Part shown: positions 9,918-17,279 of the stretch, in pieces
Numbering within the stretch: the stretch's first letter is position 1
Layout: each line of letters begins with the position of its first letter
Assembly (NCBI RefSeq): GCF_003568665.1
Contig: NZ_QXMH01000001.1
Coordinates: 558,001-622,000 of the forward strand
Length of the DNA: 64,000 nucleotides
Direction of reading: 5' to 3'
From: Chitinophaga alhagiae
GTDB lineage: Bacteria; Bacteroidota; Bacteroidia; Chitinophagales; Chitinophagaceae
Position numbers and translations under genes: made by a program
The notes under the pieces: model-generated
The model's input: the letters and a program-made list of their open reading frames with translations, nothing else
Databases searched by the model: none
What the model was told of the DNA's origin: nothing

Positions 9918-10694
9918 TTAAACGGCCAGTTTGTAATTCTCCGCTAATTTACTCTGTAATTCCTGGAATGCTTCATGAAAACGCACCACCTCGCCAATTA
10001 CGATAATGGCGGGGTTGTGAAGATCCTGTTCGGCGGCAAATACCGCCAGGTCTGCCGCCACCCCTACACCTACTTTCTGGGTGGGCAGGGTACCGTTCTG
10101 TATAATTGCGGCCGGTACCTGGCCTTTACCCTGTTGGCTATAGATGGCGGCAATCTCTTCCAGCTTGCTCATGCCCATGAGTATCACTACGGTGGTATCT
10201 GCCTGTATGGCGTACTCCAGGTCACGGGAGAGCTTGCCGTTCTGCGTGGTGCCGGTGATCACCCAAAACCCTTCGCTCACATTGCGGGCGGTAACGGGGA
10301 TCTTGTTCACTCCCGGTACGGAAATGGCGCTGCTCACGCCCGGCACTATTTCCGTTTCAATGCCGTACTGCTGCGCGGCGGCCACTTCTTCCTGACCGCG
10401 GCCAAACACAAAGGAGTCTCCCCCTTTCAGCCGCACCACGTTGCCGTAGGTAAGCGCGTATTTGACGATCATGCGGTTGATCTCGGCCTGTGTGTATACA
10501 TGCATACCCGCGCGTTTGCCTACAAACCTTTTCAGGCAGCTCTGCGGAGCGTGGTCCAGCAGCTCATTGTTGCTCAGCGCATCGTACAGTATCACCCGGG
10601 CGTTCTGAATGGCCTTCAGCCCCTTCACGGTAATCAGGTCCGGATCTCCGGGCCCTGCCCCTACCAGCGTCACTTTCGGTTGTGTTGTTTGCAT
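9918..10694 (-). CDS. cobA: Uroporphyrinogen-III C-methyltransferase
   Basis: Transfers two methyl groups from S-adenosylmethionine to uroporphyrinogen III, giving precorrin-2, the entry step to siroheme. The 258-residue protein has the family's N-terminal VTLVGAGPGDPDLITVKG (about 8-25), the RLKGGDSFVFGRG motif near 84-96 and GVSSAISVPG near 120, all characteristic of SUMT enzymes. It lies between the sulfite reductase gene (28-base gap) and the precorrin-2 dehydrogenase gene (13-base gap), so the operon encodes synthesis of the siroheme its first gene needs. Confidence 0.95.
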   Translation of the reverse strand: MQTTQPKVTLVGAGPGDPDLITVKGLKAIQNARVILYDALSNNELLDHAPQSCLKRFVGKRAGMHVYTQAEINRMIVKYALTYGNVVRLKGGDSFVFGRGQEEVAAAQQYGIETEIVPGVSSAISVPGVNKIPVTARNVSEGFWVITGTTQNGKLSRDLEYAIQADTTVVILMGMSKLEEIAAIYSQQGKGQVPAAIIQNGTLPTQKVGVGVAADLAVFAAEQDLHNPAIIVIGEVVRFHEAFQELQSKLAENYKLAV

Positions 10695-10722
10695 GATCGT
10701 ACTTTTTTTAAGGTTGATTGGT

Positions 10723-12840
10723 TCAGGCGCTTACGTTGGCCGCCTGTTTTTCTGCGCGGTATTGCTGCGCACTATCATAAAATGCCTTGGCCTGTTGGTA
10801 ATACTGCTTGGCAAAGCTCTCTGTAGGCTCGTGCTGGTTGATCTGCAGCGCCATGTTACGGAACGTGCCGTCCAGCTTGAAGCGGCCGGTCTCTACAAAA
10901 TGTTTGTCAAAATCGTTCATGATGCCGTGCTGCGTGTTGCAGTTGATGTTCTCGTCCAGCAGTATGCACTTGGCCGTTTGTATCATACAGGCGTAAGCGT
11001 GATAGATACCATCCGCCCAGGCATTGTTGGCGAAAGCCTGCGCGGCCCAGTCCATTTTTTCTTCCGCTTCAAACAGCAGGGTGGCAATCAGGTCTATCAT
11101 GACGCCGGCGCACTCGCCCACGCCAATGGCAGTTGCAAAAGCATCTTCCTTGCCCCAGTCAATATATTCTTCCGCTTTTACGGCCGTAACGTCTGCCAGT
11201 GGTTTCAGCAGCTCATAGAAATATTTTTCGCCGTTGCGGTCATAATAATCGTTAAACAGCTCGTTGTTTTTGGCGTTGGCCTCATAGTCATACAGGAGGG
11301 TACGCAATACATCGGGGCCGCGGCGGCTGGGCACTTTCAGCACTTTGTCCGCCACGCGGCCATGCCCGTCTCCCAGGGTACCGCCACCGAGCAGCACCTG
11401 CAGGGCAGGCAATACCTTGCCGCCGGCTTTCAGGGAAGAACCGTGGAAACCGATGTGGGCAAGACCGTGCTGGCCGCAGGAGTTCATACAGCCGCTGATC
11501 TTTATTTTGATATCGTTATTGTAAATGAGATCGGGGAACTCGTCGTGGATCACGTTTTCCAGCGCGGCGGCAATACCGGTGCTGCTGGAAATGGCCAGGT
11601 TACAGGTGTCTGTACCCGGGCAGGCCGTGATGTCTGCGATACTGTCAAAGCCGGCGGCGGAGAAACCCGCTTCTTCCAGCAGGCTGAACACGTACGGCAG
11701 GTATTCAGGCCGGATGAAGCGCAGCAGCAGGCCCTGGTTGGCCGTTACCCGCAGATCGTCCGCTATTACGGGGCGGAGCCTTTCTATCAGCGTCCGGGAG
11801 GTGCTGGAGCTGATGTCTCCCAGCGGTACGCGGATGTAGGCGCCGTAAAAACCTTTCTGTTTCTGTTCAAAAGTGTTGGTCTTTTTCCAGGCCTCAAACT
11901 GTTTTTCGTTTTTGATGGTAAAGGCAGGCAGTTCCACACCGGCCGCGGGAGCAACCGTCTCCGGCCAGGCCGCATGGTCTACCGGGTAGGTTTTGCTTTT
12001 CACCGCCTTAAATTCTTCTTTTACCAGGCGCTCAAACTCTTCAAAGCCTATTTTCTGGATGAGGAACTTGAGGCGGGCCTTGTGGCGGCTGCTTCTTTCA
12101 CCATAGCGGTCAAACACACGCAGCACGCTTTCAATGTAGGGGATGAGCTGCTCTGTTTCCAGGAACTCGAAGGCCGTTTTGGCCAGGTAGGGCTGTGCAC
12201 CGAGGCCGCCGCCCACTACTATTTTGAAACCGCGTACTTCTTTGCCATCTACGATGCGGACCTTGGGGATGGCCCCAACATCGTGCATGTAGCCCATGGC
12301 CGTGTCTTTATCACTGGAAGAGAAAGATATTTTGAATTTACGGCCCATTTCCTGGCAAATAGGGTTGCGGAGGAAATAGCGGAAAGCCGCATCGGCATAC
12401 GGAGAAACATCAAACGGTTCTTCAGGGTCTATACCCGCCCGGTCTGAACCGGTGATGTTGCGCACGGTGTTGCCGCAGGCCTCACGGATGGTGATATCGT
12501 CCTGCGCCAGTTTGTGCCACAGTTCGGGCGTTCTGTCAAGCGATACAAAGTGGATCTGAATATCCTGACGGGTAGTAAGGTGCAGGTTGCTAGTAGCATA
12601 TTCGTCAGAAATATCGGAGATACGTTTCCACTGCTGCAAAGTCATTCTGCCGTAAGGCAGTTTGATACGTACCATCTGTACCCCTTGCTGGCGTTGGCCG
12701 TAAATGCCCCGCGCCAGGCGGAGGCTGCGGAATTTTTCGTCCGTTACCTTTCCCTCACGAAACTGCCTGATCTTTTTTTCCAGTTCGATAATGTCTCTTT
12801 CTACGATGGGATTTTCCAGTTCGGTTCTGAAGCTTTGCAT
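10723..12840 (-). CDS. Siroheme-dependent sulfite (or nitrite) reductase with C-terminal HEPN-like domain
   Basis: Six-electron reduction of sulfite to sulfide, or nitrite to ammonia, using siroheme coupled to a 4Fe-4S cluster. The 705-residue protein has two ferredoxin-like half domains and two siroheme/4Fe-4S repeats. Sulfite/nitrite reductase signatures include HLTTRQDIQIHFV near 75, and the cluster cysteines are CPGTDTC and SGCMNSCGQHG in the second half. Beyond about residue 520 an extra helical segment of roughly 130 residues continues. It contains NNAWADGIYHAYACMIQTAK, which resembles the HEPN-fused C-terminus annotated in Bacteroidetes homologues. It heads the operon with cobA and the precorrin-2 dehydrogenase gene. 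The siroheme context favours assimilatory sulfite reduction; nitrite cannot be excluded. Confidence 0.9.
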   Translation of the reverse strand: MQSFRTELENPIVERDIIELEKKIRQFREGKVTDEKFRSLRLARGIYGQRQQGVQMVRIKLPYGRMTLQQWKRISDISDEYATSNLHLTTRQDIQIHFVSLDRTPELWHKLAQDDITIREACGNTVRNITGSDRAGIDPEEPFDVSPYADAAFRYFLRNPICQEMGRKFKISFSSSDKDTAMGYMHDVGAIPKVRIVDGKEVRGFKIVVGGGLGAQPYLAKTAFEFLETEQLIPYIESVLRVFDRYGERSSRHKARLKFLIQKIGFEEFERLVKEEFKAVKSKTYPVDHAAWPETVAPAAGVELPAFTIKNEKQFEAWKKTNTFEQKQKGFYGAYIRVPLGDISSSTSRTLIERLRPVIADDLRVTANQGLLLRFIRPEYLPYVFSLLEEAGFSAAGFDSIADITACPGTDTCNLAISSSTGIAAALENVIHDEFPDLIYNNDIKIKISGCMNSCGQHGLAHIGFHGSSLKAGGKVLPALQVLLGGGTLGDGHGRVADKVLKVPSRRGPDVLRTLLYDYEANAKNNELFNDYYDRNGEKYFYELLKPLADVTAVKAEEYIDWGKEDAFATAIGVGECAGVMIDLIATLLFEAEEKMDWAAQAFANNAWADGIYHAYACMIQTAKCILLDENINCNTQHGIMNDFDKHFVETGRFKLDGTFRNMALQINQHEPTESFAKQYYQQAKAFYDSAQQYRAEKQAANVSA

Positions 12841-12872
12841 GATAATTTAGTTGCTCGTGATAAAATTGGTAT

Positions 12873-12980
12873 TCATCGTGGTGCTTGTTCGTTTTCCCGG
12901 TACGCTGCCCTGAAAAACAAGGCCCCCGTTGTATAGCGGAGGCCCTCGTTGTATGATCTTGAAAACTTTATTTCACTCAT
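12873..12980 (-). CDS. Possible 35-codon leader ORF in the sulfite reductase leader
   Basis: An ATG at 12980 opens a 35-residue frame (starting MSEIKFSRSYNEGLRYTT, stop TGA at 12873-12875) within the long leader of the operon. It is preceded by AGGAGG nine bases before the ATG, an unusually strong Shine-Dalgarno sequence for this phylum. The intrinsic terminator hairpin lies inside the frame, so ribosome movement could affect it. The peptide has no Cys or Met after the start, so a classical cysteine-codon attenuator is not supported. It may not be translated. Confidence 0.35.
   Translation of the reverse strand: MSEIKFSRSYNEGLRYTTGALFFRAAYRENEQAPR
12913..12950 (-). terminator. Intrinsic terminator inside the sulfite reductase leader (attenuator candidate)
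   Basis: On the minus strand AACGAGGGCCTCCG pairs with CGGGGGCCTTGTT (13 pairs, one bulged G, 8-base loop) and is followed by a T-run (12917-12913). It lies about 130 bases after the predicted start site and 73 bases before the start codon, so it would stop transcription before the operon unless disrupted. The CCTCC of its 5' arm is complementary to the AGGAGG at 12995-12990. Confidence 0.65.
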
Positions 12981-13085
12981 ATGTAGAAACCTCCTAGTCT
13001 GTTGAGTTATTCCAACAGCACATGCACATACCTGTCATTATCTGAAATTTATAACCCATAATCCTATAGATTTTGTAGAGTAATA

Positions 13086-13116
13086 CAAAGGTATAGTCTG
13101 GGCCTGTAAACGCAAA
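13086..13116 (-). promoter_or_regulatory. Promoter of the sulfite reductase/siroheme operon
   Basis: On the minus strand TTTG (13116-13113), exactly 19 bases, then TACCTTTG (13093-13086): a perfect match to the Bacteroidetes consensus. Transcription would begin near 13079, leaving a leader of about 240 bases before the start codon at 12840. A 6-bp stem (CTGTTG/CAACAG, 12999-13018) lies in this leader. Confidence 0.75.
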
Positions 13117-13380
13117 ACTTTTTTTGTAAAAAAAGAGGGGGGTAAATTAGAAAATATCTAACGGCCCTGCGCGGGCGGGCGCGGCAGGGCGGCAATACTG
13201 CCGTCCATTTGCAGCAAATTTCTTCCAAACCGGCCACCGCAGGCCGTTACAGCTGAGTGCCGAATATAGGCGGGCATAACCAGCCGCCGTTACCGGGTTA
13301 TGGGCTATAACAAATAGTTATGGGGCGCCGGGCGTGAAATGAGGCGTTCGGGGCCTGAAAAAACCAGCGGGCCGGTTAAA
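13117..13380. other. Intergenic stretch with nothing recognised
   Basis: Between the sulfite operon promoter and the 65-bp array. It begins with A/G-rich bases (13117-13140) and continues as mixed GC-rich sequence. No gene, RNA or repeat was recognised. Confidence 0.6.
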
Positions 13381-13745
13381 ACAGGCACATTGTATCAGGC
13401 AAAGCTGATATGAGGCCCTGGAGTGTGGCCAAAGCGGCTTTGAGACAGGCACAATTGTATCCGGCACAGCTGATGTGAGGCCCCGAAGTGTGGCCAAAGC
13501 AGCTTTGAGACAGGCACAATTGTATCCGGCACAGCTGATGTGAGGCCCCGAAGTGTGGTCAAAGCAGCTTTGAGACAGGCACAATTGTATCCGGCACAGC
13601 TGATGTGAAGCCCCGAAGTGTGGCCAAAGCAGCTTTGAGACAGGCACAATTGTATCCGGCATAGCTGATGTGAGGCCCCGAAGTGTGGTCAAAGCAGCTT
13701 TGAGACAGGCACAATTGTATCCGGCACAGCTGATGTGAAGCCCCC
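13381..13745. repeat. Intergenic tandem array, 65-bp unit, five to six copies
   Basis: The phrase TGAGACAGGCACAATTGTAT recurs at 13441, 13506, 13571, 13636 and 13701, exactly 65 bases apart; a diverged copy precedes it at about 13381. Each unit holds a small dyad (CAAAG-CAG-CTTTG) and CCGGCACAGCTGATGTGA. Units 2-6 are almost identical, differing mainly at GGCC/GGTC and AGGCC/AAGCC, which suggests recent expansion or homogenisation. Since 65 is not a multiple of 3, the open frames across it shift each unit and are not credible genes. Confidence 0.92.
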
Positions 13746-13770
13746 GCCCTGCCGGGCCCTGCACTGCCGC

Positions 13771-13826
13771 TGAAGGGAGTGACACAACGGCGGCCGGGCC
13801 TGGTGCCAAAGCCGGCCCCCTCTTCC
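13771..13826. repeat. REP-like palindromic element, copy 1
   Basis: Starts with 30 bases identical to positions 27129-27158 (beginning TGAAGGGAGTGACACAACGG). A GGCCGG...CCGGCC stem follows, and it ends with a C/T-rich CCCTCTTCC that can pair with the GAAGGG at the start. Same architecture as copy 2. Confidence 0.75.
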
Positions 13827-13934
13827 TTTCCAATCATAAAGTACTGCGGGTCATTGCATTATCGTCCGTTCAACCCGCCAGCCGCTACAATTCCCCTCAT
13901 TTTGCCGTACCTTTGCGGCGCAAATACAAACGAT

Positions 13935-14591
13935 ATGATCAACACGGTGATTTTTGACATGGACGGCCTATTGATCGATTCCGAGCCACTGTGGGGGCAG
14001 GCCATGCGGGAGGTGTTCTCTACGGTGGGCGTTACCCTTTCTCCGGAACTGACCAGCCGCACCACGGGCCTCCGTACCAAGGAGGTGGTGAGCTACTGGC
14101 ATGAGCACTTTCAGTGGAACAACAAAAGCGCCGAAGAGGTGACCGTGGAGATCATTGACAACGTCACCAGCAAAATATTGCGGGAAGGCCGCGCCATGGA
14201 AGGCCTTACTTACATCCTGGACTTTTTCCATACCCGCAGTTTCAAGGTAGGGCTGGCTTCCTCCTCTCCCATGCGCCTGATACAGTCCGTGCTGGACCAC
14301 CTGGGCATCCGGGACCGGTTCCACGCCGTGATCTCCGCAGAATTTGAGCCCCACGGCAAACCCCACCCCGCCGTATACCTGTCTTGCGCCCAGGAACTGA
14401 ACAGCAGCCCGCTGCACTGCCTGGCCTTTGAAGATTCCGTAACCGGCATGATAGCCGCCAAGGCCGCCCGCATGAAAGTAGTGGTGGTGCCGGAAGCCCA
14501 CAAACGTAACGACGGCCGCTTTGGCCTGGCAGACCTGCAACTGGGCTCGTTGCTGGAGTTTGATGATGAGCGGTTGGGCGGGTTAAGATGA
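13935..14591 (+). CDS. hxpB: HAD-family hexitol/sugar-phosphate phosphatase (HxpB/YniC-like)
   Basis: Haloacid dehalogenase-type phosphatase that removes phosphate from sugar or hexitol phosphates in the cytoplasm. The 218-residue protein has motif I at the start (IFDMDGLLIDSEPLW, nucleophile Asp near 9), motif II in GLASSSPMR near 98, a Lys in GKPHPAVYL near 140 and motif III EDSVTGMIAAKAARMKVVVV near 165. The last stretch and DMDGLLIDSEPLW closely resemble E. coli HxpB (YniC). The ATG at 13935 is chosen because motif I begins eight codons later; the open frame extends 52 codons upstream into repeat sequence. A TACCTTTG box at 13908-13915 is a likely -7 element. Confidence 0.88.
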   Translation: MINTVIFDMDGLLIDSEPLWGQAMREVFSTVGVTLSPELTSRTTGLRTKEVVSYWHEHFQWNNKSAEEVTVEIIDNVTSKILREGRAMEGLTYILDFFHTRSFKVGLASSSPMRLIQSVLDHLGIRDRFHAVISAEFEPHGKPHPAVYLSCAQELNSSPLHCLAFEDSVTGMIAAKAARMKVVVVPEAHKRNDGRFGLADLQLGSLLEFDDERLGGLR

Positions 14592-14605
14592 AAAAGGGGC
14601 CGGAC

Positions 14606-15643
14606 TTATTCCGTAACAGCCTTCGCCGCAGCCAATTCTTTTCTTATTTGCTTTATTTCCTTGTTCTGTTCAATCAGGTGAAGGGTTAACTCTTCTATTT
14701 TCTGAAGAAGTTTTGCATTGATCTCTGCGAGGTCTACACCGTCTTTCCCTACCTCTTTCGCGGTAGGTATACCCGGCAGGTGCTTGTTTTGTTGTATATA
14801 TTCTTCCAGTTCCGGCAGTGGCATCAGATCATAACCCGGATCAAATACGAAGTCTGCCCAGGGTGTTTGCGTCACCTTTACTTTTTTTGCAGCTACTGTG
14901 CCGTTAACCGCCAGCCGGTAGGCGGCCGGGGCATCCATGCCAATACCTGTATTACCGTTCAGAATAGACAGCCCTTTGGATGGGTCCCCATTTTGGGAGA
15001 TCAGCAGGCGGGCGCCATAACCATCTGAAACAATGTTCCAGGTCACGCTTCCGTTGGTAAGGCCAATGCCTTCTGCAAACGAGCCATCCTTTTGCATAAC
15101 ATGCAGCCGGTAGCTGGGATCAACGCCCAGGCCGGTGTAGCCGTTCCCCTTTATGCGGAGATGCTCTCCGTTTGCATTCCTTAATGAAAGGAATTCCCAA
15201 CTTGTACTTGCATCATTGTCAATATGAAGGCCACGCCGGCCGCTGGTCAGGCCGTCAATAAATCTCGTTCCCACATAACTTCCGGGGCCCAGCATCATGA
15301 AGGCCGTATTGGCCCTGATGCTGCCATTTACATCAAGTGTGGCAACGGGAGTAACATTCCCGATCCCGGCGCTGTTCCTGAAATTTATATAGGACTTATG
15401 CTTCTCCGCAACCACATGGTACACACCACCATCATATATGCTTTCCTGTAAAAACTTATTGTTCGATGAGTATTGCTTGAGGTAGAAATTCATATTGTTC
15501 TCTCCCATTTTTAACAAGGCATCGGCAGGGCTACTGAAAATATTAAGATAGCTAAAATCTTGTGAGGAAGCCGGATTAACCATTACCAGTTGCACGAAAA
15601 AAAGGGTAATATATGCGCTGGCGTAACGTTTTACTAATTCCAT
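14606..15643 (-). CDS. Exported fibre-like protein with C-terminal coiled coil
   Basis: A 345-residue protein with a signal peptide ending near PASSQ. The middle consists of short repeats typical of Bacteroidetes tail-fibre-like proteins (VTPVATLDVNGSIRANTAF; NGNTGIGMDAP; VNGTVAAKKVKV). The end has the common WADFVFDPGYDLMPLPELE motif, then KHLPGIPTAKEV and a coiled coil rich in Leu, Glu and Lys. Such proteins are usually annotated as tail-fibre-domain or endosialidase-chaperone-like; their role is unknown. The ATG at 15643 is preferred over a GTG at 15664. A terminator at 15679-15708 separates it from SusD. It is convergent with the HAD phosphatase. Confidence 0.75.
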   Translation of the reverse strand: MELVKRYASAYITLFFVQLVMVNPASSQDFSYLNIFSSPADALLKMGENNMNFYLKQYSSNNKFLQESIYDGGVYHVVAEKHKSYINFRNSAGIGNVTPVATLDVNGSIRANTAFMMLGPGSYVGTRFIDGLTSGRRGLHIDNDASTSWEFLSLRNANGEHLRIKGNGYTGLGVDPSYRLHVMQKDGSFAEGIGLTNGSVTWNIVSDGYGARLLISQNGDPSKGLSILNGNTGIGMDAPAAYRLAVNGTVAAKKVKVTQTPWADFVFDPGYDLMPLPELEEYIQQNKHLPGIPTAKEVGKDGVDLAEINAKLLQKIEELTLHLIEQNKEIKQIRKELAAAKAVTE

Positions 15644-15678
15644 AGGTAGCAGGGTTTTGTTCACTCAATATATAATAA

Positions 15679-15708
15679 AAACGGCGCAAATTCTCATTTG
15701 CGCCGTTT
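15679..15708 (-). terminator. Intrinsic terminator after SusCD pair 1
   Basis: AAACGGCGCAAAT pairs perfectly with ATTTGCGCCGTTT (13 bp, 4-base loop), followed on the minus strand by T-rich sequence. It lies just past the SusD stop codon. Confidence 0.8.
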
Positions 15709-15726
15709 CATATATACAGGCTGGTT

Positions 15727-17265
15727 TTATTTATTCCACCAGAGTTTTGTATCCAGTACATCGTTACCCTGTGCGGCCACCGCGGCTTCATAACTGGCCA
15801 GGTTCACAGTCTGTTCTTTCTGCGGGTAGTAGATCCTGGAGGGAATGCCGCTGCCCACAACGGGATTGAACTTGGTGTACTCCGTTTCCGGGAAGGGTGC
15901 ATTGGGCCACACTACATCCCCGGGTTTTACCAGGAATTTGGGGAAGCCGGTACGGCGTATTTCCGCCCAGGCCTCGTTGCCTTGCATATAGAGCGCCAGG
16001 TATTTCTGGGACAGCACCGTTTCCTGCGAAGCGGCCGGCAGGGCATTAACGTAAGCATTTTCCGCATTGGCGGCCACGCCCCATTTCTGCAGGGATGCAC
16101 GCACGCCTTTGATATATTCTGCGGCGTCCCAGTTCCTGTACTCAGACAGCAGGAAACATACTTCCGCATATTCTATCAGCACTTCGCCATAATCTGCCGC
16201 GTTGACCAGCGCACCGGGCAGGCTGATGTCTTCCGCCTTCAGGATAGACGCCACCCGGGCGTCGAGGCCGTATGGCTGGCCCAGGTATTCGCCCTTGTTG
16301 TTGGTGCGGGCGTAAACGGGCAGGCGGGGATCAGGAGCGGTAAAGGGGCCGGCCGTGCCTTTCAGCACATTGATCAGGATGTGAGACACGGAAAAGTCCC
16401 GCCGGTTTTCGGTAACCGTGCTACGGTACAACGGCGCTTCATTGGGCGCTTTGGCCTCATACTTCAGCACGGCGTTTTCCGCGTTGCTGGAAATGAGGCC
16501 GCCGGCAATGGCTTCCTGTATATGTGTTTCCGCTACCTGCGGCAGTTTGGCGCGCACGCGGGTGGCAATGCGCAGGCGCAGGGAGTTGGCAAACTTTTTC
16601 CACAGGTCGGGTTTGCCTTTGTAAATACCGTCGTAGTTGCCAAAAGTGTTGGCGCTCACATCTATCTGGGCGGCGGCTTCCTTCAGCTCGTTCAGCAGGT
16701 CCGGATAGATCTTTTCCTGCGGCGCGTATTTTGGAGACACTATCTCCGGGTTTACTTTCAGGGCCTGAAAATCCGCATCGTTGTTGCCATATGAACTGTA
16801 AGGAATGTTCCCGAACGCATCTGTCAGCGAGAGGAAAGTGTATACTTTCAGAATGCGGGCAATGGCGATCTGGTTCTCATTAGGCCCAACATTGGCGGTC
16901 ACTTTCAATTTGGTGGCCGGGTCTGTATTGAGCCGGATGATCTGCTCCAGGTTGTTGAGGGCCTTGTACGCGTTGTCCCAATAAGTGTCTGACGCGCTGC
17001 GCGGCAGGTCGTACCGCGACTCGTTCACGTACTGGTTCTGCGAAAAATATTGCGCAAAGAGCATGGCGCTCCGGAAGTTGCCGGCAGACCCGCGCGCGTT
17101 GTCTATCACCAGCTTCTGGGCTACAGACAGAATGGTGGTGGTGGGCACATCTACCGGGCGGTTGGGATCGGTATTGATCTCTTCAAATTTCTTGTCGCTG
17201 CACGCAGCCAGGCCCAGCACGGCCGCTAACGCTAACGTATATACTATAATGAGTTGTTTTTTCAT
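15727..17265 (-). CDS. SusD/RagB-like outer-membrane lipoprotein (SusD-like_2 type)
   Basis: Surface substrate-binding partner of the SusC transporter. The 512-residue protein has a lipoprotein signal (VLGLAAC, Cys near 22), then FEEINTDPNRP, the opening of the SusD-like_2 group. TPR-like helical segments follow (YWDNAYKALNNLEQII; LRLRIATRVR), and the C-terminal region contains YLALYMQGNEAWAEIRRTGFP, diagnostic for this group. It sits 14 bases after the SusC gene in the same operon. Substrate is unknown; no glycoside hydrolase is adjacent. SusD-like_2 pairs are also used for peptides and other oligomers. Confidence 0.93.
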   Translation of the reverse strand: MKKQLIIVYTLALAAVLGLAACSDKKFEEINTDPNRPVDVPTTTILSVAQKLVIDNARGSAGNFRSAMLFAQYFSQNQYVNESRYDLPRSASDTYWDNAYKALNNLEQIIRLNTDPATKLKVTANVGPNENQIAIARILKVYTFLSLTDAFGNIPYSSYGNNDADFQALKVNPEIVSPKYAPQEKIYPDLLNELKEAAAQIDVSANTFGNYDGIYKGKPDLWKKFANSLRLRIATRVRAKLPQVAETHIQEAIAGGLISSNAENAVLKYEAKAPNEAPLYRSTVTENRRDFSVSHILINVLKGTAGPFTAPDPRLPVYARTNNKGEYLGQPYGLDARVASILKAEDISLPGALVNAADYGEVLIEYAEVCFLLSEYRNWDAAEYIKGVRASLQKWGVAANAENAYVNALPAASQETVLSQKYLALYMQGNEAWAEIRRTGFPKFLVKPGDVVWPNAPFPETEYTKFNPVVGSGIPSRIYYPQKEQTVNLASYEAAVAAQGNDVLDTKLWWNK

Positions 17266-17279
17266 GTCGGTTCTTTTTA

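Noticed and set aside
10609..12447. 612-residue open frame antisense to the sulfite reductase gene
   Set aside because: Shadow of a well-supported gene on the other strand; composition is typical of antisense translation.
13318..13837. Several open frames through the 65-bp array
   Set aside because: The unit is not a multiple of three, so the peptide changes frame at each copy; repeats alone explain the lack of stops.
13933..14591. Longer start for the HAD phosphatase at 13779
   Set aside because: The extra 52 codons come from REP-like and promoter sequence; the HAD motif I begins right after the ATG at 13935.
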